This document shows positions 46,420 through 58,300 of a stretch of DNA of 64,000 nucleotides, one piece after another; the first letter of the stretch is position 1; the number at the start of each line of letters is the position of its first letter. Origin of the DNA: Corticium candelabrum (Eukaryota; Porifera; Homoscleromorpha; Homosclerophorida; Plakinidae); NCBI RefSeq assembly GCF_963422355.1, contig NC_085092.1, forward strand, positions 2,145,966-2,209,965, read 5' to 3'. Below the pieces are notes generated by a model that did not search any database, was not told the origin of the DNA, and worked only from the letters and a program-made list of their open reading frames with translations. Made by a program: the position numbers and the translations under genes.

Positions 46420-47934
46420 AGCTCGGTTCACAATATGACGCTGACGACGACGATGATGCTAGCGTGAGCGTCATGTTGTGAACATGTCAACATCAACGAC
46501 AATCGTCGCAGCATTCGTCCAGCGTTCTTGATGCTGGAGTTGACTCGAGTTCAACTCTAGCGTCGATTCAGGAAGTGTACCAACGTAACCAGAAAACACG
46601 TGATTACTTTCTACAAATCAAAGAACAGTCCTATTAAATCCCGGATTTGGCATGGAGGGTCTAATTGATAGCGTGAGGAGTTATCCTTGTCTTTGGCGCG
46701 TGCATTTAAAAGAATATAAAGACCTGCCGCCTTCGTTAAAAAATTGGTCTGACCCACATTTGCCGTTGTTGAGATTCTCTAGCTCTACGCCTACAAATGA
46801 GAAGTAGAAGAATTACAAGTTCTTCGTCCACCTATGATACACACGTGGTGTCTGTGCATGCGCTCAACGCTCGAGTATCCAGACCGGTGCTGACCAACGT
46901 CTCATGACGCTCACGAAAAGATATTGTAAATGGTACAACCCACCGGCGTAGCGTGGTCCTCATGTTTGAGGGGCTAATAATTAGACCACAAACCGCCCAT
47001 TTCTCACATGCAAAGCCACGCCTATTTTCTACTTTTCTAGCTCGCAGTTTGTATACATCTACCTAAGTAAATATTATAAATTTCAGGTTACAAATAAACT
47101 GCGGGACTGAGTGCCGTTAGTGTGCGTATAAAGGAGTGGAAACACTGTTACAGTCCTTGCCAAAAATGTTTTCATGGCTCGCTGCGATGGTCAATTGCAA
47201 ATTAAACGGCATTTCGATGACAATAGAATCGAGAAGACCAATTCAGTGCAAACGACGTTGACCAATTTTAGTATTTCGTAATATAGCAGCAATATAGGTT
47301 AGCTAGTTAGCTAGCATAACCTGTGGAGAAAGTACCGTGGAGTGCAAGCAAATCAATACGTAAGGAAGCCGCAGGAGATTCCATTTTCTGGTCAATGGGG
47401 TTGTCGACCTTATCTAGACCTACTTAATTAAAAATAATTGATAGATAGGCCTCTGCATGCTTTTTTGATGCGTCTTCTTTGACTCTTCCGTTGCCAGATA
47501 GCGTAGTAAATGTCTCAATATCAAATGTCTATGCGCACTTTCCGTGTCCACGACTTCTCCACACTGGTTTTATCATACTGATGTGTATTGTCAAAGAGAT
47601 ATAGTCGATTAATGTGGTCGATTGTCAACATACTACTCTGAGATTGAGGGGACTGTCACTGTTTAGTAACTTAATATTGTAGTTTTACTTGAAGCGGAAT
47701 GACACACCCAAAATGTTGGAGGGCTATATGCTCCCCAGCCTGCTCCCCAGCCTGCTCCCCAGCCTACACCCGAGCCTACACCCGAGCCTACACCCGAGCC
47801 TACACCAGAGCCTACACCCCCACGCTACGCCGGTGTACAACGTCATCGTTAGCGTCAGTGTCAGCGTCAGTGTCAACGTCCAGCGTCATCGTCAGCGTCA
47901 ACGTCAACGTCAGCGTCGTATTGTGAACTAGGCC
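46420..47934. mobile_element. Harbinger-like MITE with GACGCTGACG ends, split by a hAT derivative
   Basis: Ends AGCTCGGTTCACAATATGAC GCTGACG and, inverted, GGCCTAGTTCACAATACGAC GCTGACG are flanked by TAA on both sides. The right arm contains many GTCAGCGTCA/GTCAACGTC hexamer-like repeats (47840-47915). A hAT derivative (46941-47833) is inserted inside. Confidence 0.78.
46941..47833. mobile_element. Non-autonomous hAT element with perfect 16-bp TIRs
   Basis: CACCGGCGTAGCGTGG at the left and CCACGCTACGCCGGTG at the right are perfect inverses. TACAACC and TACAACG adjoin the two ends, a 7-bp duplication with one change. A small frame at 47174-47281 reads MARCDGQLQIKRHFDDNRIE, then KTNSVQTTLTNF, like the N-terminus of hAT transposases (compare TILTFFQ in the copy at 19.7 kb). 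A 12-bp tandem repeat, CCTACACCCGAG, lies at about 47735-47820 near the right end. Confidence 0.75.
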
Positions 47935-48022
47935 TAAGCAACGCAACTATAATGAACTCAGTCAAATCCCACCAGTCAGTCTGAGTCATCACTGCTGAGT
48001 TCCCGTATCCCAACAAAGATCA

Positions 48023-48243
48023 ATGCGTGTTGTAACTTTGAAATGCAGTAGAAAAGCTTCTAGTACCTACCTCAAGCGAGTTGCTAACGCTGTTCCCAAC
48101 TGTCCCAATCCGCCTGACAGAGAAAGCACAACAGATAAAGTGATCATGACTGTACCAGCTTCAGAACTCATTTCGCTGTTAAAACGTCTTACCAGTAATA
48201 AGAGTCCTGGGTGGTTTGGCATAACTATGAACACAGTTCGTTA
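48023..48243 (+). pseudogene. LINE reverse-transcriptase fragment
   Basis: The frame reads VPNCPNPPDRESTTDKVIMT then VPASELISLLKRLTSNKSPG and WFGI, matching the region before the RT fingers of CR1/Jockey-like LINEs, where the pattern is ...LLxxLxxxKAxGxDGI. It is a short relic just upstream of the BTB-Kelch gene. Confidence 0.5.
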
Positions 48244-48343
48244 GGTTCACACGCCCAATTACAGGTCGCAAATAGTTCATAGTCACAAAATTAGGCCCTT
48301 GTCCGGGAAAACAGTTCAGTAGCCCGGATGCTACTTGTTTCCG

Positions 48344-51300
48344 ATGAGTTCTACGGGGTTGTCAGGATTGCCATGTCGTGCTGCCGATCAGCACTTCAGA
48401 AAAGCCTTTGCCCGCTTAGCCGAAATGCGTCAGCGAGTAGAGTTGTGTGATATCACAATTCTTGTAGACGGTGAAGAAATTCCGGCACACAGAGCCGTTC
48501 TGGCTTCATGCAGTCCGTACTTCCACGCTATGTTTACCATAAGCATGGCAGAAAGCGGACAGGAACGTGTAGAACTGAAGGGAATTGACTCTGAGTCTGT
48601 GATTCAGTTGGTAGAGTTCGCTTACACGGCGACCATAGAAGTGACCGAGAAGAATGTCCAACAGTTGCTGCCCGCTGCCAGTTTGCTACAAGTTGCAGGT
48701 GTGTGAGTTTTACGTGTTGCGTACGATTTGTAGTAACGGAAAGTTGTGGCATTGATACTGAAACCCGAGACGGGCATGTTTACAATAAAAGCAACAGACT
48801 TGCACATACAGTATGTGCCCTCTGTTAGGAGATTACGTGTTTTATCTCGGGTGTTCGTTGGACTGTGTCCGCACTAGATCTGCTCTAAGCTAAAAGTGTT
48901 TAGTTGTAGCAACTCTCTCTTTTTGATCCTCGTCCTGCCGGAGGCGCTTTCTTCCCAGAATGTCTTGTAGCTCGTAGTTCTAAACATAGTTAGATCTAAA
49001 AACTTTTAAACTAGTAGTGTATGATGTAATTGCTAGTGCGGACACGCTCTCTATAGTGTGCTGGTGTCAAAGTATTTGGGAATGTTGTGAGGGAGCATCA
49101 TTTCAGGTTAACACAGTGACACGTGCTGTGTCCCTTCCTTAATTAATTAATTAAATGTAGATGTATAGGGTTGCTGGTCAAATTTAACAGAAGCCCAAAT
49201 TGTGGCACCATTGCAACGTGCACGTTGGAGCTGTACCTATTGACATTAATATTGTTTTTATGCGCGTACTACAAACTAGATCATGATGTTGATGGCAGTC
49301 AGCTCCTCAGAAAATGTTTCTGTGGTCTCTTATCAGAAGCATTTGAGTTTACAAACACAAGGACATTAACATTTTATCCAGACTATGCCTTGCGTTGAGT
49401 TTATCCAGATGATGCCTTGCTGTGGCTTTACGAAATCTGGAGCAAGACAGTAAAGCATCAGTGCTCATTCCACGAGCTTGACAGTCTTCCACAGCGAGAC
49501 CTGATGGTATGTGTAGGTCAAATATTTCATCAAATGAGTATGGACTGTCTTTGTAATGAAAAATTCTTTGCAAATAAGATTATTAAACAACATTACTTAA
49601 CAAAACAGTCAAAGCTCTGGAAAGCCTTGTTGTCAAACTAATGACTTACATAATATTTAAATACCATTCCTTTTGTATGGTCTGGGGCCATAATTTTTTT
49701 AGCTTGTGGCCACAATTTGCCTCATACAAGATGTATACTTTATGGTTAGTGGATACCCATAGCACTGCCTATGCCATTTGCTAAACAGACAGGATGGTAG
49801 GTCGTATTGTATTTCTCTAACATAAACACACCCTTATTTTTCAAAGGGCCTGAGATGTGTCTTTGTTGTACTGTGTCTTATAGATGCTGTTTAATTAACT
49901 CAACAGTTCTTACGTTAACAATAGAATTTAGTTATCATTTATTATCATCCAATACATTACATTTGACTACTGGTACATGTAATAGGTACTTTGGGAGACA
50001 TGTGCTTTTGTTGGAGACTGACTTTTTATTTTTGCTGTTGTGCTTTTATTGGAGACTTAACTGTATTGGAGACATGTGTTTATGTTAGAGCTAATACCGT
50101 TTTAATTCTCCTACTTGATTAATTTTCCACCCATGTGATTTCCTACCTCCCAGGTAGTCTTGAGTGGCCAGACGTTTGCACAAGGCGGGGGAGGAGCGTG
50201 TAGTGACAGCACAATTCCCTCTTATCAATAAATCCCATCCCAGTACATGTACTTTTTTTAGCATAGGTTTACTGGGTTAGGAAATCTTTCAAGTGCTGTG
50301 GTATCAGGATGCCTGCTTTAGATCAAACGATGAAACTATTGTCTGCATGCATATACCTATCAAGGGTGATATCTACAAGTAATTATTGTCAACATTTTAC
50401 CTACACTTCTGGGGGAGAGAGGAGTAGACCAAAAGCGTATGTTTTGTATGCTGATGAAAACTGTTGAAAATTTTGAACAGTAAGGTATATGTTGTACAGG
50501 AAGTTTGCTTACGCTCAGTGATCTAAGTAAGACTTTTGGAGATACCAGTACAGAGGCACTTAATCCTTTATTCTGTCTAGACGTTGTACAAGTATGTTGT
50601 GAGTTCCTTGCTGGTCAGCTGGAACCATCAAACTGTCTTGGAATCAAATCATTCAGTGAGACACATGGATGTATTAATCTTGTTGAAGAAGCAAAGCGAT
50701 ATGCAGTCCATCATTTCAGTGATGTCTGTCATACCGATGACTTCTACATTCTAACTGCAGATGAGCTGAAGGAACTTATATGCAGAGATGACATGTGTGT
50801 ATCAACAGAAAAGGAAGTGTATGATGCTGTCCTAGACTGGATATCACACGATACTGAGAATAGAAAATCTGAAGCAGCGAAACTCATGGAACATGTGCGG
50901 TTGCCTCTATTGTCTCGCCAGTGCCTTGTGAATGAAGTGATACCAAATCCTATTGTGAAAGACAATGGATCACACTTACTCGTTGAAGCCTTGACATATC
51001 AGCTAATGCCAGAGGAAAGGTGGAAGATAACAAGTACCCGGACTTGCCCTCGGAGGCCACCAGGATTATCAGAAGTAATGTTTGCTGTTGGAGGAGGCAG
51101 TCTGTTTGCTATCCATGGCACGTGTGAATCATTCAATCCATCTTCTAATACCTGGTCAATTGTTGCCAGTATGAATACTCGAAGAGCACGTCTTGGTGTG
51201 GCATCAGTTGATCCTCTTGTCTTTGTTGCCGGTGGGTGGGATGGATCATCAGACCTTATATTGGTTGAGTCATATAATGCACAACAGAATGTTTGGTCTT

Positions 51301-51929
51301 ATGTACATCCAATGGGGACTCGCCGCAGCTGCCTTGGTCTTTCATCTCTTCATCGCCTCATCTATGCCGTGGGAGGATTTGATGGTGCCTCATGTCTAAA
51401 CTCTACCGAATGCTATGATCCCCTCACAAATCAGTGGACTGTTGTTCCAGCTATGAATGTCCGCAGAAGATATGTGCGAACATCAGTCTGTGACAATGTC
51501 CTTTATGCATGTGGTGGATTCGATGGCACGTGCCATCTCGCAAGCATTGAAGCATTTGATCCAAGAGTTGGAAAATGGATGCACAAACCATCAATGTTGA
51601 CAAGAAGAAGCAGCTGTGCAGTAACAACTCTTAACGGATGCCTTTATGCCACTGGTGGCCATGACGGCTCAGCTATACTTAACACTGTCGAGAGATATGA
51701 TACTAGAAACGAGTCATGGTCTCTTGTTGCACCAATGATTATTCGGCGTAGCACACAGGATTGTGTGACCTTGGATGGTAATATTTATGTAGCAGGAGGA
51801 AACGATGGCTCATCAAGTCTCAGTTCAGTTGAGATGTACAAGTCCCAGTTAAATGAGTGGATGTTAGTAACAGCCATGAATGTAAGACGCAGCAGCATTG
51901 GACTGGCCATGTTGAAGTGCTTCAACTGA
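48344..51929 (+). CDS. BTB-BACK-Kelch protein (KLHL family)
   Basis: Two exons, 48344-48698 and 50581-51929, joined through a split Asp codon (GT at 48699, AG at 50580), give 567 residues. The BTB domain is at about residues 25-130 (LCDITILVDGEEIPAHRAVL), BACK at about 135-240 (LEPSNCLGIKSF, YDAVLDWISHD), then six Kelch repeats from about 270, each with a GG and a downstream Trp (FVAGGWDGSSDL, YAVGGFDGASCL, YACGGFDGTCHL, YATGGHDGSAIL, YVAGGNDGSSSL). The first repeat is variant (FAVGGGSLFAIHG). Length and order are standard for KLHL substrate adaptors of cullin-3 E3 ubiquitin ligases. It resembles KLHL17/18/20 but I cannot assign an orthologue. The start was chosen because it is the first ATG in frame, 31 codons before BTB. 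The 1.9-kb intron contains a worn TIR end near 50408-50470. Confidence 0.95.
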
Positions 51930-52359
51930 AAGTACTGATCATGGGTGTACACATGAATTACATAACAATGGCACTCTGACTGCTCTGAATTAATAAGTGT
52001 TAAGATATGTCTGAGAATTTGACTGTTACATACTGCAATATTTTCAGCAGGCCATAGAGATCTGGCAATGCACAGGATCGACACACGATGCACTATCACT
52101 ACATAATGAATTGAACAATTTAAGTGCTATCTAGCCAGTTTATAGCAAGGTTAAATTGCATTTGTACCTCTTGAAAACCTAAGAGGCATGTAAAAGGAAC
52201 ACACGAAACATCTCTGTGCCCATTTAAAACATAATCTATGTCCAGCAGAACTATGCTAAAACTCTTGCCATACCCACAAGCCCACAATTGTCTTGCTCAG
52301 CATCTAGCTGCTCACCTACATTGCATTCTAATATTAGCCATTACTACACAACAGTCTGA

Positions 52360-55300
52360 CTAGGACTCCTGTTTCAGTGCAGATAAGTCAGCAGCTAATG
52401 CATCCAACTGATCAGCAATCTTCTGTAACAAGATTTATATGTTAGCGAGCAGCAATGTTATGTACAATCACTGTTCATGCAATTCATCACACCAAACTAC
52501 ACAAACAAATCCACATTAAACATAAGTGTTGAAGCTTGTGTGGGTTTCCTTACATTTTACATTATAAATTCAATGCTTCCACATTAATCATAGAGAAGTA
52601 CAGAACCCTGTACCAGGAAAATTCTGATTTCCTGATCATGTAAGCTACCTATACCTTGTTCACACTGGCACACTTACCAACCATGCCTAAGCTGTCAGGC
52701 TGCATCGAACCAGTACACGCCAGAATATTGAGCTTCCCCCTTCACACTGCAGATTGCAGATGCAAACCAGTGAGCAGGTCACTCAATGCACATAATCTTG
52801 GCCAATCATTGAGCATTGTCATGCTGTTGCTGCCTAATCTCGCATAGCACATGACCACATCATACTTCCTGCCTGGATTTATGATGTGGCAGTCGCGTCC
52901 GGCTATGCAGACTAGTTGCCATGGTTTGGACAGCAATTCAGCAATCCAGATAACAATGATTGTACTTGGACAAGGAAATTTAACAGGCAAATAACAAGAG
53001 CCCAAAGCTTCTGCCTCAGTTGCAGAAAGTACATTTTTATGCCAGAGGCCAAACTGATAGCTTTATTTCGCCTACTGTACACCCTCTAAAAGCACTGCTG
53101 TGAACAGGGTATTAGTAGAGTCACTGTACTACAATGTGAGAGAAGATAATAAACATATCAACAAGCTAATTATAATTAATGTGCATACATGGGTGACTTC
53201 AATATCACACATTTCTTGAGCTAATGCTGCAGAAGCATAATGGTTGCCAAATTACGATACTGCCACATGTTTCAAAACAAAATCTGTATGCTTCATTTCA
53301 TAACAATTATCTTACCTAAACAAAACTCACCACCAATTAAGTGTATACTTACTGCTTCCACCTAATCTAGTTGCCATAACAACATGCTATCAGTAACAGG
53401 TATATCATGGTGCATCCTTAGGCATCTAGAAACAAACAGTTGCAAGGAAATTATACTAATAATGCTGACCTATTCTACATTTGCATATCTCTAGGTGTCA
53501 TATTTATACATGTACCATATAATTAACACAGGACATACAGCAGCTAAGCTTACTCAAGTCAAACTTGTGGTTTACCTACAAACCTTCAACTAGCAGCACC
53601 CACCCCAAACATTACAAGGAAGAAGGAAGTAGCTAAGCAGTTAGCAATTTACAAGGAAACTACAATTACACCAACTGAAGTTCGCCATAGAGGGAATCAA
53701 TGTATTCACACTACATAATGAGACTAAGGTATATACTAGGAAACTGTCTTAAGTACATTCGCAAAAAAAATTCAATGACATCAATCAAATTCAGTGGTCC
53801 TGTTTACCATCTCGTCGACACCACAAACTGACAGCATTGTGATAGTTTGCATGCGGCCACTTAGCATCTTGTTTTTAATTAAACATTTGCCTCACTGTGC
53901 TTAAAGTCATCATAAGTAATACCTTATGATTTGTTTATATTTCTTGACAAAAAGCACTAACTGAATGTCAATATCAACCACTCATGGAAGCATAAAACAA
54001 ATTGACTACATATTCTTACTTACCAAGAGCTCGTCCTGCTTTGTCTTGACCTCAACATCGACTACACCCCCAGTAGCAGTTCCACCTTCTGGCAAAGGCT
54101 TTATACCATTTGGTTGTTGACTGGGTTCCAAATCAGCTAACATTGCATCAAGAGGAGTTTGAGATTGATTTTCAGCAGCTGGAGATGTCTATGAAACCAC
54201 CATATCAGTCAATTACCTCATACTGGGTTCAATAGTGTTCAGGTATTTATCTGCTTATCTATCTTTACTAAGATGTGTGTTCATCTACCTGTCACATGTG
54301 AAGCACCTGGTCCCTACAACAAGTTTCTGCTTGCCTATCTGTCTCTCGGTCGTGTCAATCGCTCTGTCTAGGCATCTGTCTAGACGTCAGGATGTCTGTC
54401 AATACATAAATCTTTATACATGTCCATTTCAATAACTCATTTGGTATTTACTTGAGAAGTCTTTGTATAATTAATGATATAATTAGCACTACATCTTTGC
54501 AAGCTATCAAAAGACAGTGACACCAGAATGTGTTGAAGTCTTGGCCATTCTTCGATGGAATGGAGGGACAATCAATAAAGGAAATGAAGTGTATACTGTC
54601 TCCATTGACAAAATGTTCCAACACCACGGACATTCAGTTACTGTACAACCTTGCTTACCCAGGCATTTTAAAAGCTACAGTGTCTGAACAATGGAAAGTC
54701 CGGATAATTGAAATGATGATGTGGTGACTTCATTGAGGCTCAGTCATACATTGTCAGTGAAGTAACGAACAAATGCTTATAACTATTACACAGCAATATT
54801 AGGTCAACGTATTTACATGTCAGATGCAAGAAAGCAACGAAGAACCTCTTTCTTCTATGCAATCATCAGCAACACCCATTTCTCTTAGAAGTAGGTTGAG
54901 AACTAATGGCCCATCACCTTGACAGGAATGATGCCAAACAGGAAACATGTGAAAGACATGCCTATCAGGTGGACAAAAACTTATCCGAATTATCGAAAAG
55001 TCCAAATAGTTGGTGTCTGTGACAACTCAATAATCTCAAAAGTGGCTCAGTCAAATCTACAACCAGCAAAAGCTCATGTCCCGTATAACACTCAACTCCA
55101 AAACATCACCCCACAAACAATTCAAACTACTAAAAAGTCTTATTTGTAAAGCTACATACACACACTCCTAATCGTTCAGGTGGTTGTCCTTTAGTTCTTC
55201 TCTTCTCTGTCTTGATCATCATCCAAATAATCAGCTTGCGAGGACTCACATGTTTCAAAGACAATATTCTGCTCGATAAATGGTTGATGTGTACTCTTCT

Positions 55301-58300
55301 AGTGCCTGTGAGAAATTAAACCATGTAGTATCTTTGTCCTAGAACTTTGTTGCTGGTTTTCAAAAATCCTTTCCTGTACTTTCTGGCTGTCTAACAAAAA
55401 CAGTTTCTGCTATTGCTTGGATTTTCTTTCATGAAACGTACGATCATGTCTTTCTTTTGCCTCTCTTGGCACTCTTGGAACTATGCATTTCAGTAACTGC
55501 TTACTCTGATCTTGATGACCAGGAAATTCTGGCACTAACATATCGAAAGAACATCGAAGTTTTCTACCCAATAAGAGTTTGGATGAAGACTCATGTTCCG
55601 TACTTCTGCATACCATGAGAAAGTCAGTAACGTCTTGCAGATTTGTTTCTGGTGTTTCTAATCCTTTTTGGGCTGCTCTGTTAAACGACTAAATGAATCT
55701 TTCCGCTTGTCCATTACTTTTAAGGTGGTAGGGAGGAGTTAAACCATAAAAGATTCCTTGCTGATTACTGAAATTTAAACTCTTTCCCCACAAACTGGGA
55801 AGCCCTTGTCCATGACGATTTGCTTACTCCAAAACTCGCAATTAGATGTTTTAGTGATGATATTACTTGCTTTGTTCCACTTAATCCAACTTGAAATTTA
55901 AATACCACTGGCCATTTCAAATGGGCATCAACAATTATGAGCTACATAAAATTATTGAATGATCCGGCAAAATCAAAGTGTAAACGTTGCCAAGGTCTGT
56001 CAGGAAATTCCCATGGATGAATAGGAATGAACCATTAGACTATTTCTGTGTAAGACACACACATCGCAATTGTGTACCATTTTATCAATATCACGATCGA
56101 TACCAGGCCACCAGTCGTATCGGCGAGCCAGTTTCCTCATGCGGGTGGAGCCCACACGAGCTCTATGCAACTGTAGCAGAAGCAATTGCCTAATGGCAGA
56201 TGGCATGACGATGTGCGTTGTTCATCTCCATGCTTCAATAGACATCCATCAATAACTGAAAGATGATGTTTGCAAGAAAAATGCGGTTTGACGCCGGCAT
56301 TCGATAATTTTTTCAGTAACAATCTGTGGCAACTCAATAATCTTGTTAACTTAAAGGAACACTCTGTCGTTTAGCGCTACGCCCACACAAACTTGAATAC
56401 ATAGCTACGTAATCAAGATAGAAGGTTGGTCTGAACTACAGGCAACGCTGGATATGAGACCGCTAGATATTAGCAGCAAATAGCCCAAAACAGAGTTCAT
56501 ACAATGGTCACGTGAGAAACATTCCGTCAACGTGCACTAAAGCTAAGAGCCTCACTACCATCAAAATGCTAGAAGACACTCGTGAGACGCTGAGAAAATG
56601 TGCTCAAAGGTTATGAAATGGGCATGGATGCGCATACAAAGCTGAAGGGACCAACTGCACTGCATTTGTGCGCCTACACTTATCACAAGACCTACTTATT
56701 GCTTACCACGTGATCATCGTATGTGCTCTGTTTTCACGCTGATATGTAGCGATCGCATGTTCAAACCTAGTTTTGTGTAAACTTAACCTATTCGGTGCCT
56801 TCGACCTGAGGAAAGATGACGAGTTGGTTTGTGCACGACCCGAACTCTGCTTCAACAACGAGATTACAAAATCGCTCCCGTACGTTTTCCTTACTTGTAA
56901 CAGTGACTACGCTCTGATATCCAGCTTTGCCTGTAGTTCAGCCCAACCTTCCAACTTGATTGCGTATAGTATGCAATCAAGTTTGCGGGGGGCCTAATGC
57001 TGGAGTGTACCTTTAAAAGTGGCTCAGTCAATCAACAACCGGCAAAAGCTGATGTCCCGTATAATAGTCAACTCAACTGTGTCCAGATAATCAAGGTTGT
57101 ATTGTAGAAGAAGGGCCCATGTCCCACTCATCAGCATATTTCTATGATTTCGCAGCTTCTGATTTAGCTACAGCTGCCCCTCTTCCCTAGTTGATTGAAA
57201 AACGCCATGTCACGACACAGGTGTGTAGGCCATTGAAACATGTAGCTCATTATCACACCCAAACTGTCCACTTGTTTGTCGGTCAGTCAGTCAGTCTGTC
57301 TGTCTGCGTCTCTGTCTGTTGGTCTCTTTCATGCAACAAACTAGAAGTGTGTGAACACATAATAATGCCAAGTGTTTCTGTTCAAGACAAGCAACAGACA
57401 ACAATCCAAAACTGTGGCCCCTTTGAAAGAGCATTGCTGTTGGTGATTGATGACCATCCACACATTCCACACTTCGTTTAGAAGATGAGGCTGCACTGGG
57501 TCTATCAGCTACCAAGAATCACAGTCGCGTATCTAAGCTCATATACCACTGCATGCTTAAACCTCTTCCAAACTTAACTTTTTCTCTCCTTCAGTCTTTG
57601 TCAGCACCACTAAGTCTATAAAGCTCATAATTTTTCATTTCCCATGTTTTAAATGCAAAAAATTACTAATACAGTGCCAACACAGTGACAGACAGACACA
57701 TGAACAGTACAGTCCAGCAATACAAATAAACGCACAACTGCTGCCTCTCTGTCTGTCTGTCTGTTTATCAATCCATTAGTTAATCTATGACTTTTTTGTT
57801 TGCAAGAAATGGTTTGCTTTTACAAATTACTAGCATATGTACGAGTAGAGTCTACATGAAAATAAAGTATCTGCCTATCTGTCTGCCAAAGATCATTTGT
57901 TTCTCTGAGATATGTTTGTCCGCCTGGACTGCCAGTCTGATCTACTGACTACAAGAGTAAGTATCTGTCCACTGGCATTATTAATAATACCATTGCTTCA
58001 CACTACACAAGAACGACTTTCACTACACTCTCTTAAAAAATGTTCCTTCCAAACTAGCTCACACCAGTAATATATGCATGTAATCCTGACATAATCTTTC
58101 TAGTTTTCAACCCAAACCACGCTGATCAAACACTGAGACGCTGTACAGTAATAGTCTAAAGTGGTACAGAGGTAGACTTTACTGTCGATTGCACTATCCA
58201 ACACATTTGACTTACCGATTCAGTAGCATTTACTGTCAGAGTCTCTTCTCCCATACTTTCACCAGAAGCAGTAACAGTAAATCCACTACTACAATTCACA

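Larger units (their letters stand above)
55015..57075. repeat. Direct repeat flanking the Gypsy relic, one copy split by a MITE
   Basis: CAACTCAATAATCTC plus AAAAGTGGCTCAGTCAAATC...CAGCAAAAGCTCATGTCCCG at 55020-55097 recurs as CAACTCAATAATCTT at 56331-56345 and, beyond the MITE 56355-57012, as AAGTGGCTCAGTCAATC...CGGCAAAAGCTGATGTCCCG to 57074. The repeats are about 85 percent identical. Confidence 0.7.

Noticed and set aside
47689-47931. Frame with repeated PSLLPSLHPSLH-type units
   Set aside because: It is a translation of the 12-bp minisatellite at the end of the hAT derivative.
57260-57890. CTGT/CAGA runs as a second LINE train
   Set aside because: Runs are short and scattered, with no RT residues or shared 3' UTR between them.
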